A DNA stretch of 64,000 nt from Patiria miniata. Lineage: Eukaryota; Echinodermata; Asteroidea; Valvatida; Asterinidae. Positions within the stretch are counted from its first letter, which is position 1. Each line of letters starts with the position of its first letter. Made by a program: the position numbers and the translations under genes. The stretch is taken from the NCBI RefSeq assembly GCF_015706575.1, contig NW_024037063.1:12772927-12836926 (forward strand). Direction: 5' to 3'. Under the pieces are notes generated by a model that saw nothing but the letters and a program-made list of their open reading frames with translations, ran no database searches and had not been told where the DNA came from. Shown one piece after another: positions 1-13,100 of this stretch.

Positions 1-1011
1 AATTACGGTTAGAGTAACGGAGTCATCAATAAAGAAGTTAACTTTTTACTAAAGAAAGTCTAGGGAAAAGTCCGAAAGACAAGGCACCGTTCATGGTGGT
101 TCAATCATGTCCATTCAACCAATCACACAACTCCACTACTCCACTTGCATTCATACGTGGGAAAAAATCAGGTATTATCGTCTTTCTCTTCTAACAAATG
201 CCAGTGAAATGTTTCGCTAATGCTCTCTTCGCTATCCTCGAGATAATCATCACGATTTTTAAGGCATTGTATTTTGTATAACTAAATTTGAAACCTCCGA
301 AAATCGCACAACATAATGATTTTATCCACTGGATCGTTCACAAGGCTACCCGTTCGGGGCCGTTCCCGACCGGCCATGTGCTAGCAGACGGTATGGTGCG
401 GTACGTACGCTGGTACTCATTGCGTGCAGTACATGCACGCACGTGCGACACAGTAATTTTTCCATGTCGCCTGTCAATGTTTAACCTTTTGTCCAGCCGA
501 AGAAGGCTCCGATCAGTGTTATGCCCTGTGTTTCTACTGTTGAAACACTCCAATAACAACTGGTGAAAGAGATTAAAACTGCGTTCGCGATGATTTTCAC
601 GTGCCATTTCCATCGACTTCTTCGAAATTATGATTGAAATAAAATGACATTTTGTCAGAAAAATCCTTACTAAATCAAATTTTGTGGGACACACTGTAAA
701 AAAATCGGAAATTTCGTTGGAAAATTCAAAAAGTCGGTTTTCCGATTAAAATCGGAAAAGTTTCATCTCTGATATAGCTAGAGGAGTGTCCCAAAAAAAG
801 TTAACTTGTTGAACAAAATCGTTGGAAATTTATAATTTTTGATTTGTTTTGATTTTTGGACCGAAACGTTTTGACTTTTTGACCGAAAGGTAGTTGAATA
901 TAGGAATAAAAGTGTGCTTGGCCGGTTTCCATCTATATTTTCCAATTTAAGTTGTGCGACCATTTTTTTTTTAAAATGCGAACACAAAATAATGAAATCT
1001 GTACAACTTAC
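1..1011. other. Intron or flank beyond CLCN6 exon 12; no exon seen
   Basis: This stretch follows the donor of CLCN6 exon 12 in the direction of transcription, so it should be intron. I looked on the minus strand for the next ClC-6 segment (the extracellular loop before the second half of the membrane domain) and did not find it. The sequence is AT-rich with homopolymer runs and short open frames lacking recognisable protein similarity. The rest of the gene must lie left of the window. Confidence 0.5.
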
Positions 1012-1111
1012 CGCATTTGATGACGGCAGTTTCTTGCATTGTCCCAGAGTCATAGCGGCACCAAAAGCAATGGACGCTGTAACCATGACGATAAGGATAG
1101 CCTCTAACACT
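1012..1111 (-). CDS. CLCN6: CLCN6 exon 12 (last in window)
   Basis: After an acceptor ending cccag, the frame reads a membrane segment starting [19 protein letters not shown], then [14 protein letters not shown], matching the ClC-6 segment VLESLL...MVLGECRQM. It takes up two bases from exon 11 and ends in phase 0 at a GTAAGT donor. It encodes most of a transmembrane helix and the start of the following luminal loop. Confidence 0.9.
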
Positions 1112-4100
1112 CTGGGATGGAAAAGAAAACATGTTCAAATCACAATTCATGTTCTCAAATTATCATGGATTAAAAAAAATTGTGAACTTGAGATAAATTG
1201 AAATCAATGACCAGGATTCAATGAGCCATTTGCGAGTTAAATTTGAATAAAATCTGGAACGCTGACTTAAAGGTATAGTCCATCATTTGTAATTAGTGCA
1301 TTATGCTCGTTTGAAACAACGAAAGTGCTCAAAATCTAAAGAAGGGTACTGAACAACTAACCTGATGAAGTTTCAGCTCAGCTTCAGCTGTATATTTTGA
1401 GAAAAACAACATTCTAGGATCTTGATTTCAAATCAAAAGTTGCTGAATCATGTTTTGAATTGGGCCTGAATTCAGCGTCCGAGACACGTTCTCACTGAGC
1501 CGATTGCAGCTACACAATGTCGCGCACTGTTTCTTACGAAGCACCGTTGGAAAGGCCTTTTTTCGTTGATTTCTTCAAAATGACAGCTTGCCAGAAAGAA
1601 TCATTTCACAGGGAGTTTAGTCCCCTTACTATCTTTCAACCAAGTATGTTTTTGAACAATAATTACGCCAGTTACTTTTCGGATGGCTGCAAATGATGGA
1701 CTCTGGCTTTAATCCAATGCTCTACACGTGTAAAATTTGCATTCTCCCGACCAAAGAGACTGTTACTATATCACGTGATTCGGGGCAAGCCTTACGCTAG
1801 CATGAAACAAGTCAAAGCTTTTGCAGAATGTTAATGCATTCTAGACTGCAGCGGCAAGCCTGCAGTTGTGGGTTGCCAATGCCAACTTTTGTGAAGTTGT
1901 CAATGATTCATTGCACTGCTCACCCAAATCATTAGATAAATATGTGAACTTCTATTTTTTAGGGGATAGCCTGATTAGAAGTACCAGCCAAGACTGGAAC
2001 CCACTGAGGAGACAAAGGCAATATTTGGATGGTGTGTATAGGGCTTTCTACGCAGAATGATCCGTGGTGGACTTTGCAAGTCAACACAGCTAGGTGTGGA
2101 ACACAAGTTTCACTACACTAATGCCAGAATTCACCACATCTGCAGCACCTCTGACGTCACGACCTTTATCGGAGATCAGCAAGACAGCCAAAAATAAAAA
2201 GATTTTTGGAGGTTAAAATGCAACTTGAGGACAGAAAACTGTGTTACCTGACAAACTTCCGGCGACTACCGAGATGCTTCATCCTGTAAATCGTCAACTT
2301 GGTGTTCAGGAAGTTGAAGAGCGCCCCCAAGAGTCCCCCCACAAAACCCATGACAATGAAAACGAGGAGATCGAGGGCGGTCCATGGATCGCAGTTGGTT
2401 GTCTTTCCTTTTTCACACTGTTATCGAAAAACATTTAATTGAACTGTCAAGAAATCAAATAATGCCTATCAGGACTTTATTCAATGACCACATTATGGGC
2501 TCTGTGCACCATCAAAAGAGGGCGCGTTTTTACCACTTTTGAGAACCCCTTGGACGGGACACCACGTCTGCGTATACGAGCAAAGTGCACATGTCTTATT
2601 TATGCTGAATGTGCACAGAACTAAGCCTTAGCATCTTCATGCGTGAGTGTCAGACGTCGTCGACACACGTAACATACAGTGAAATCTCGATAAGTCAAAC
2701 TCTGATAAATCGAAAACCTTGTTCATACCGGTATGCATAATTTCGGAACTTTGGGGGAAAATTGGGAACTTTGCATAACTCGAATGTTTTAATATCTCGA
2801 ATTTGTTATCCATTCCCTTGAGATTCGACTTATCGAGATTTCATGGCAATTTCTGGTCCAGTTGTAGTTTCTTACCCTATCAAAGATGCCAAAGTCGATG
2901 AGGCCTGGTTGGTCCAGAGCTCCCCACTGCTGGTAATCCAGCCCAGACAGCAGAAAGTTCAGCGTGAAGGTAGCGCACATGGCACAGAAAAACTGGGGGA
3001 TATACAAAGACAACTTTTTTTTAAAATTTATTATTATTGTCATTTTATTTCTCTCTACAATTAAATGATTTAACATGTATACATATAAAAATACAGCTAA
3101 AACAGGAGGTGAGGTGAAATGTGGAGAAGGCAAGACTGGGGAGGAAAACATATTTTCCTATCACCAAAAGGTTCAGTCTACCAATTAATACAACGATAGC
3201 TCACGAATAAATCAATGGATGAAGAATAAAAACCATAAACAAAATGATTCATAAGGATGAATGTAAAAAACAACCAATATAAAAAACATTACGACATTAA
3301 AACATGGCGGGGACTAAAATACACTTAAAATCTTGAAAAAAAACGAGGTGAGTGAAAAAGCTTGAAAAACAACTGTCACCACAAATCTGGAATCAAGTGA
3401 GAAATCTGTCAATGGCTGTTTTTAAAGATGAGACTGAAGTGGTACAATCAACTTCAATAGAAAGAAGTCCTGTAAAGCAAGGCCTCTTTTCAACTGATTC
3501 AGAAGGGTTGTTCACTGTGAAGTCTTATCATTCATCTGGTCTATACACCATGGGTAGGATTTACCCCATTGGCATTACAGGGTAATCCTATACGATACTA
3601 CTGCCCGACTCACTATGCTCAGGGGAGACAGTCAGTCAGTGAGTCAATCCTCTCAGGCAGTCAGTCAACAGATACGTGTAGGTACAAACAGGCAATCATA
3701 TACAGGGTAATCCTATACGATAGCACTGCCCGGCTCACCGTGCTCACAAGTCAGTCTGTCAGTCAGGTACAAAGAAGACTATAATAGGCCGGCCTATTGG
3801 GACCCGGCAAAAAGAGACATTTCCAACTCAAGTTGCGACACATAACATGTCGCAATTCGCAACGGGTCGTACGATCCATTTCATAAAACTTACGATGTAT
3901 TGAACGCGTTGTGATAAGGCCTAAAAAAAAAAAAAAAGTTATGTTGGCGTAACGGGCCAGAAAAAATAGGGTAGGTAGGTCGTTTTTTTTTTTTTTTTTT
4001 TTTTTTATCCCAGCAACGAAAATGACATTAAGCCGGTAGTAGTACACGATAACAAAAGAAAACAAGGCTACACACAATATTTGTATACTTTTAAACTCTG

Positions 4101-7100
4101 AGTGACATTTATTTCACTTTTTATGTCTTTCTTTTATAGTTTCTTGTTTTTGTGCAAATAAAAACAAAACTGTCAGATCGAGGAAAATTTAAGGAAGGCA
4201 TGGTAGACCAAGGCCTGCAGTGTGCTTCAGGACAGATGAGGCATGAAGCCAACTTGCTGTTTTTGGTGTATCTGTAAAATGATATATTAAAAATAAAAAC
4301 CATGAATTAAGAAAAGTTCTGGCTGTTGTATTTCAGTTTTCAGTATGTTATATTCAAATTATAGGCATAGGATAGGATAGGACATTCAAGCAATATTTAC
4401 CTTTTAGCGTTTAAATGGCCTAGATATCAAAAAGCGGAATCCAAAATCAGACAAAATGTTAGCCGTTTCATCTGCATCGACATCTTTATATGGACCCGAA
4501 TCTTCCTTTGAAGTTTGTATTTTTAGCACGGTGTAACCCGCTTTTACACCATCGGCACAGCTCTGAGCGATTACCCCCAGCTCTAGATTCAAATTTATCC
4601 GCATTAAACGGTCGAAAATGACCGAAGATCCCCATTTGCCCTTGATGGAAACACTGTACGCTTCGGTACCGGGCGCCATGATGCGACGGCGTACGCGCGT
4701 AACCACGGGCCGGGGGCCGGCCGGGTCGCGTCGGCCGCCGGGGTTACAGAATAGTTTACCATTTTTAGAATAAATATAATCAATTGTTATCGTGCAAAAT
4801 AGTGGAAAATTAATTAAAATAATTTATATTATAATGAACTATTTTTGTTAACATGGAATAAATATGTAGCAGTTCGCGCCGTGCAACAGTCTAGGACGAG
4901 GCTATACATGTACTGTACATATGTACATGTACATGTGCATCTATCATGCATGCATGGTGCATCGATCTCCGCACGCGCACTGCCTGTAGGCCTGCGTGAT
5001 CTTCTGCATGTTCGTTGTGTCATGGAGAGGAAGGTGCAAAACATTGTGCACTCCAAAGTTCCACGCGCGCTATCGTTATACAATTGAGGAGAAACGGTCA
5101 GAAATGGTTTCAAAACGTATTTAAAATTCATTTCTATAGATTTTAATTATATTTCTTCCCTCCAAAAAAAAAAAATATCCAGGGTCGGCCGCATTTTTAG
5201 GGTCGGTCGGGTTACGCCAACATAACACTTTTTTTTTTTAGGTCTAAGTTCCTTGGCAACGGTTTAAAACCAACGTAAGTTACGACTTGTATTTTGGTCA
5301 TCGCAAAATAAAAAGCGTCTCTTCTTAGCCAGTTTTAATCGCAGGATGCGTCGTAGCTATTGTAGCGGAAAGTGTAGGGACTTGTAGCTAGTTTATTTAC
5401 AACGTCATTCCTATTGCACTAACGTTAAATCACGGTGTGTTGGTGACTGGGCGGAGCTTAAGTGCCCAGTGGCTGAATGCGCGTACGCTATTGGTTGCCT
5501 AAGGCCCATAGGTTTAGTACATGCATATGTGTTTGTACGGCGTATGCATGTTCACGTGAGGGCTATTCACGTGATCGCGCGGAGGAGTTTTGCTGTGGAC
5601 AGCGGACGGTAAGGTCGTATGTTGCTCGCGCTCTGTGTTTGGGTAATGCTGACGCGCACTGTGTAAATTGCGCTGGTCCTTACGGTGCTGAAGTTGCGCT
5701 GTGTGAGGCTGACGCGCAGCCGTACTAGTGAATGTACTGTACGATACTGACGCTAGCTTGCATGGGTAAAGCGTAAATCAGGTTAAGGCTGACAGCGTAT
5801 ATTACTTACATTGGCGTGCATTACTTACACTTGCGTGTGTTATTTACATTGGCGTGCACTACTTACATTGGCTTGTGTTATTTACATTGGCGTGCACTAC
5901 TTACATTGGTGTGTGTTGTTTACTTAGTGTACGTTGTTGACTTCGTGTACATTGTTTACTTAGTGTACATGGTTTACTTAGTGTACGTTGTTGACTTGGT
6001 GTACATTGTTTACTTAGTGTACATTGTTTACTTAGTGTATATTGTTGACTTACCAGTGCATTGTTTACATTGGGCGCATTGCTCAAGCTGTGTGCATTAA
6101 TTGCTGCTTAGGTGAGCTGTTAGCTGACTTGCAAGTGTATTTAAGGGACCCTGATAATTAACCACCTCATTAAGTCTCAATCACTACTGCATATTTCTTG
6201 ATTATTGTATAATAAATTACGATCATATTTGTTGTGCCGACAATCCTGTTGTCCAGGTGTATTTGTTGTTGGTTTAGTGTGCAATTAACGGTGGGTAATC
6301 ACAATCATCATAATCGGCGGTATATTTCCTCCAAAACGGACCTGCTCCCTAGGCCTTGAGGTCGCTCTGAGTGGTCTCTCGTCTTGGGAAAGCTTGCGTT
6401 CGGGAAGATCAGCTACACTCTAATAGGTGTCAGACTTGGTCCCAACGAACTTAGGTTTGGCCCGGGGAGATCCCCGCCACACTATCGTAGGGATACAACG
6501 CGTCACAGCGCTGAGAATGCATCGTAAGTTGCAATGAGTTTCACGAAACAGGGTGCTGCGAAGGGTTAAGTCAGTATATCATCAATGTACTTTGACTGTC
6601 AGCAGGAGAAGGCTAAATTCAATCATCATCAATCTTAATTGGTGTGGAGTCATTGATGCCACGATGGCAGATGAGCAAGGCAAGAGGGTTAACCTACCGT
6701 TCTCCAGGTCAGCATTTGATTCCAAAAGGATGAGCCCTCCTCTAAGCTGAAGAGAACACCTCCAATAGGAGCTCCAAAGGCAGCTGCAATGAAGACAGTA
6801 AACGTCAAATCTTCATCTGACAAACTTTAAACCCATTTCCACCTGTACTACATTGTATTACATTGTATTTCATTGTATTACATTGTATAGTGTTGTATAA
6901 CATTGTATCTTTTCCCTGATGACTCTGTCAAACCAGTGCTTGGGCGGTTTTGGGTATTAATGGGAGTACTAGGCAGGGCAGTTTGGGGCGGTACAGTGAA
7001 TAATTGGTTCTAGGCCAACACCGGCCCTAGTCTATGAAAGAAATCCCCTCGCACAGCAAGGGTCTATGATAATGCGAGCAGATTCGGCGATTAATTATAC

Positions 7101-10100
7101 AAAACAAGACTGCGTCTTGACCTTGAGAGTCTGACCATTCAGGCTCGCCTTCTATATCGGGTCTTCGGCAACCTGTTGTTGTATTACAAAACATGGCATC
7201 CAAATTGACCAATCAACAGCTTAGTCCACATTTCTGATCGAAGTGATGTCACAGTTTCTAAAGTCGACTCTGATTGACTGCCGCACAAGATCGCATACAA
7301 TTTGCATGTTAGGATATATCAGACGTTCGACAGTGGCTCTGCACACGTGAATGTCTGATCCTCAGACCATACCAGCCCATTCACACAAAAAAAATTACGC
7401 TTAATTGTTGACATGCACCTGCAATTACTCAAGTACATTAATTTAACAACCTAGTAGTACAATTGTTGGAAATAAATATGTGATGATTTGCCAACTTTTG
7501 CCATTTATGAGGTGCTTTAGGAATTTGCTTTAGGGATTTCAATGATTTCACATGGCCAGAGAATGAATCTGGACTCATCCCAGGAACTGCTGCAATAAAT
7601 GCATGACTGACTCATCAATAAGCTCCGGTCAATTTCTTTGCTCAACTTTAAAAATGATTATAATGCACCTATTTTCTTAGTCAGTTACTTTATTTGAAAA
7701 ACTTGACGTGTGATCATTCTTGACCAAATGAAAGTGCAGTAGCCAACATGTGATTGAAAAAGTGTGTTTTCACTTACCAGCAACGCCCGCTGCTGCCCCA
7801 CCCGAGACAAAATCTCTTTTATCCCTGAAACAAGTAAACAAACAAAATAGATTTGGCTTAAAAGATTTATTATCAGTGGTCGAAGTGATATCTGCTTCAA
7901 CCACTGTACGAATGTGTCCCTGAGCTGTAGGTGCCGGCAAGAAATACTCGGCTCGCATCGTCTCTGCATCCGCTTACTCTGCAGCTGATGAGATGTCGGA
8001 CCTGGCAGTTCCAGCGTTGTTTCTTGCCTAGTGCCGTACAGTTATGGAATTCCCTAGATGGTGATACATGTGCAGCAGGTGTGCATTCATTTAAGTCAAT
8101 GGCCAACAATGGATCCATTTAATTATTTCTAGTGTCGCTCGTTATTGTCCCGTTTTAAGTCTGTCACACTTGTTCTTGTTTTCTCATGCTTTTTCTTGTT
8201 TGTTGTCTCTTTGACGGTTTTTGTTTTCTTCGCCGACGCTTCAGGTGTGTGGGGTTGCTGTAAAGCAACTTGTATTGCTTTCTCTTTTCCCACTCTACCT
8301 GATTTGTTTTGTTTAATAATAATAATAATAGTAATGTATATTGGCTCTTACATTTCTGCCGGATAGTTGAGGTACATGTATACAACACAAGGAATGTACT
8401 TTGCAATTAAATACAAGACAAGACAAACCTAGTAAAGTTGGATCAAGAGCACACAAAACTTTTATTCACTTGATTCAGAATAGCTATACATGTTTTCACT
8501 GAAACTTTTTTTCTATTCTCTGGAAGTTTTGTGTATTCACTGGAAGTCATGCATCTGGTGAACACAATCGGCTGAATTTAGCCATTACAAGGTAATCCTA
8601 TACAATAGCACTGCCCGGCTCTCTTCACCAGCTAGAAAACAAGGCTATTAGTCACAATTGAAAATCAGTGAGTCAGTCAATTTGTCAGTCAGTCAGACAA
8701 TCCATCGGTCAGGTACAAAGAGAGCACTAGGCTGGCCCCTCTCGGACTAGCACACAAAAAGCAGGACATTCTAAATAGACTACAATTCGTCGCGTCAGTG
8801 CAACAAGGTCGTATCTCCTAAAATGACATAAACCCAAAACACGAGTTTTAGAATGTCAAAAGGTCATATCTTGCTTAAAATAACCTGGATGTACACACAA
8901 AGTTAATGGACGTCGAGATACGACCTTGTTGCACGGAGCGCATTCGCGCGAGATACGACTTTGTTGCAGAATCGAGTTACGACCTTGTTGCACTGACGCG
9001 ACGAATTACATTAATTTGCTAAGCACTACTTTTTTGGCTAGGCAGTTCCACAACTTTAAATCCTAGATCTGGGATTCTGGTAAAAGGTTATTACCAGGGG
9101 CTGTGAATGGGTAGACAAATTTAAACTTCGTGTCACAATATAGGAATTTAGGCTTACAAGAAGTAAATGTCCAATACAATGGAGACTGGACTACTCTCGA
9201 GGCACTCCGCAGCAAAAAAGCGAAATGGTAAGAATGAGGTGGCTTTTGCTAGAGTTCAATCTTTCAAGCCTACCTGTCGGTCCGGAAGTAGGGAAAGTTA
9301 AAGTTGAGTTTACGGAATGTGATACTCTGAAACTGGGGGATCCCGGCCCCGACGATCGCACCGCTGTGGATCATGGGCCCCTCCTTACCAACAAATAAAC
9401 CTAGAATGAAACAGAAACAAAATGCCACTACACCATCCGATCAAGCGGTGGAATTTTTAATACAGATTTTTTATCATTCAGTTTAAATTTCACTATTTTA
9501 TTTCGACACAAGCTACAGAAAACAACTTGAACATCCCCCAATTTGCTCCATGGTCTCTGATTGTAACTGCATTTACTTGCTAGTGGTCTTCTTGGCACAT
9601 ATGAATATCCTGCCCATTCGACCTATCAGAGAGTTCCCACCAATTGTTTCAACATTACAGCTCTGGAGTGTTTTTGGAAAGGCCCGGTGGTCACTGAATC
9701 CTGCAAACTATACCCAGTCACTGAGAGGGCATTTCATGTGGCACTTCACTTCACGTCAATTTTTGTTGGCATGACTGTGGGCTGGATGGGTACTTCCGGT
9801 GAAATCAGATAACCGTTAATTAGTCAGTTTTTAAAAAAAAATTAGGATAACCGGATTTTGAAATCTCTGATTTCTCCCACCACTAGTTCGATCCAAAAAA
9901 ATCTATGGATCCTGTCACTCGCACTAAAAATGGTTAATTTTAGGGGTACTCCTGTAGCTAGATTGTAGGAACATTTGCAAAGCTGTCTTACCTCCAGAGA
10001 CGCTGAATAAGACCCCAATGGCCTTGGAGAGAAGCGTCTTCAGTCGGACAACATGGGGGACCTTGATGCCATTAAGGTAGCATTTGATCTCTGGTATGCC

Positions 10101-13100
10101 TGACCCAGCAGCAATAGGCTGTATAATGCAGGAACAAATAAGAAAAAAATACAACTTTTCTACAAAGTTGAAATTTAACAATTGTTGACTGCTGTGATGT
10201 GGGATATGACGTTTTGAACACCCGAGGCGCGCATATAGCACTCAAGGCAAAGCCCAGGGTGCTATGCGCCCCTCGGGTATTCAAAACATCATATCCCACA
10301 TCACAGCAGTCAATAATTGTTTTGTTATACCTCTGTCTTGGATTCTTTGGATTCTGATGTAAAAATCACGAAAACAAACAGCAGTAAACACAACAATCAT
10401 GACAATTGAATGTCAACTCACATGCACGTCGCTTGCTCAAAACAGCTGATCATCTGCTAGTTCGCTGCTCCCACTCATGTGTGAAAACATGGTAAAAATA
10501 GCATGGGTACCAACTTTACTTAAGCGTTTAACACCGTACGTACTGTACCGTACGTGATATCCCACAGGGAGTGTGCCAAGACTTTTTATAAACTTAACAC
10601 GTGATCGTTCTGGGCCAATGAAAATACCGTACAGTATTCAAGACAGAGGTATAACAATGGTATTTGGTGTCAGGGAACATTTGATTTCAATGAATATTTC
10701 AATGAAAATGTCACTGATTGCAGGGCCTGTGGCTATACATAAATGATTCAAACCAGCTAGCTGAGCCTCAGCAAGCTCGGACGTCAATATACCTAAAACA
10801 TAATGACGTCATGCTTTGTTTACCTGTGCGTCCCACCTGGCTCTCGTCGGAAAGCGTACATGTATGTAAACAAAGCATGACATCATTATGTCTTGTAAAG
10901 TTGTCTGTACTAGTGAGAAGTAGGTTATGGGCTCAGTTCCTGTCCAATGAGATTGTTATTCTCATATAGTATGATGTGGTTACAGCAATATCCAATTCAT
11001 TTTTTCACACTTTCATAAATTCTAGTGAGGTATGTTCAAAATTAAAAAACTTCCGCACACTGCTTACTGACTGGATTGATCTAGAATAATACAAATCAAA
11101 AACCTTATAGGGGGCTTGAATTTAAATTCCAGCAGGATGTTTCTCAAAGGCAAAAGAAAGAAAAATGAAGGAGACAAGAAATGAGAAAGAGTCAAATTCC
11201 AGATCAAAACGTCAGGCCCTCATCAACATTTATGAATATGTTCAAAATTAAGACTAAGGATAAAGTCCCACTTTGGATTTTAAAAAGTATTGTAAATTGA
11301 AAACAAAGAGGCAATGTTCGAAAATATATATATATTTATTATTATAACACCTCACCCACAGATTCTGTGTCTTGACTGGCCGAGAGCGTGTCACATGGTT
11401 CTTTCTATTTTTGCTATCTTTCTGTGCACAGCCAAAAGTACTATACCCGCAGCAACCAAAGTACTATACCATTAGCAACCAAGGTACTATACCCATGGCG
11501 CGGTATTTGTGTGCAAATGCATGCTGGCCTGCGCGTTGAGAATTGTGCGTAGCGGGTATTGTTTCCAAGAGAGCGCGCCACAGAGTTGGGTTCAAACAAT
11601 TCGTGAAGGGGTGGTTTGGAAGAGAGAAATACATTTCCCACCAATTTTGTACTGAAATAGAAATTTACTTTAACTGTTTTCAGATTCAAATAATTTAAGC
11701 TATTAAAAACCAAGCAGAATCTGTGGGTGAAGTGTGATTTTTATTGAATGCTTTATCTCGTGGTGAAGGAAAACTAGTCTCACTCGGTGATCCATGGAGC
11801 ATTCTATTTTCCCTGACCACCTCGGGAGGCTAGTTTTACTACACCACTCAAAGCGTTCCATATTTGTATATTGACCCTACCTCTATTGCAACCAGTATGC
11901 TAGCAATTAAGACAAATCCAGCACCGAATCCAAGCAGGATGAGAAGAGACAGAACAAGGCAGCCATCTTTCTTGCAGACAAGGATAGCTGAGGTTGCATG
12001 TTAAGGCCAACAACAAAATACAATGCAACAAAACAAAAAACCCAAGTAGGCCTGCAATTCTATGATTATTTTTTGCACAATTAATCGTTCAACTATTGTT
12101 CCCTTTTCATCTACATTTTCTAGGATTAAAAAGGAAGAGCTGATAAATTCTCTATTTCAAAGGATACAGTCGCTAACAGTGCTGTATTTCAAATCGCTCA
12201 AGTACTTCACAAAGACATCAATGAAAACAGCAACCTGCATGTTAAAACGAAAAATGCAAATTTCACACTATAAAAATCAGCTAAAAACCATTCACAACAA
12301 ACAGATGATACAATGGAACGCCGCTTTAACGACATTCATGGAATCCACAGAAAGTGTTCGTAATAACGATCGTGCGGTATATCGATTTTGAACCGCTGGT
12401 ACCCTCTTTTGACCAATAGTGAAGTGGCATTTCTCACATTCCGCGGCCGCACGAGGAGTCGTCAGGAAACTTTAGCAACGGGTGGTTTTCCCTTTTATTC
12501 CTTGGGGAAATAATAGCCATCTATCGCTCTTCAACATTCAACATTGGGTCGTTTGATGTTCGGGAATTAAAAATGGCCCAAATAGTGTTTAATACATGTA
12601 CAACCGGTAGATTGTTTGTTAATCTGTTGACTTTTTTCAACAACAATGTTCGGTACGTTTTGTACATTAACACCGGGAGCCAAGGATGATGTTCGGTATA
12701 GCCGAATGTTCGGTATAGCGGTGTTTGGTATAGCGGCGTTCCACTGTACCTACTTTTTAGCCTATTTCGCTCGGCAGAACTGCCGAGAACTTGACAAGTC
12801 TGTGAGCTTAAAGGAGCATTATGGCCTGAAATCCGCCCAAAATTTCATGTTTTGGATTAATTGTTTAGTTTAAATCCTATTTCAAAGGTCTGGTTGAAAG
12901 GAAACTAACCTAATGTCTTACCGCTCCCGAGAAAAGACAAAAAAACCTGGTTGTTTACATCGGACACGGCGGACATTTTGTGGTGTACGTATACGTATTT
13001 TAAGCCGTGTCTATTCAATGTACCGTACACGTTGTGTGTGTGTCAATTAATACACACAGCACCAACATACAAATGTTGTTTCTTACACGTCCGCAGGATG

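Noticed and set aside
5816-6100. Repetitive 94-residue frame rich in Val, Tyr, Leu
   Set aside because: Translation of the TTACTTA tandem repeat; both strands are open for the same reason.
7925-8122. Host exon with [12 protein letters not shown]
   Set aside because: This is the usual C-terminal motif of LINE reverse-transcriptase ORFs, on the strand opposite to CLCN6, followed by a LINE-like 3' tail.
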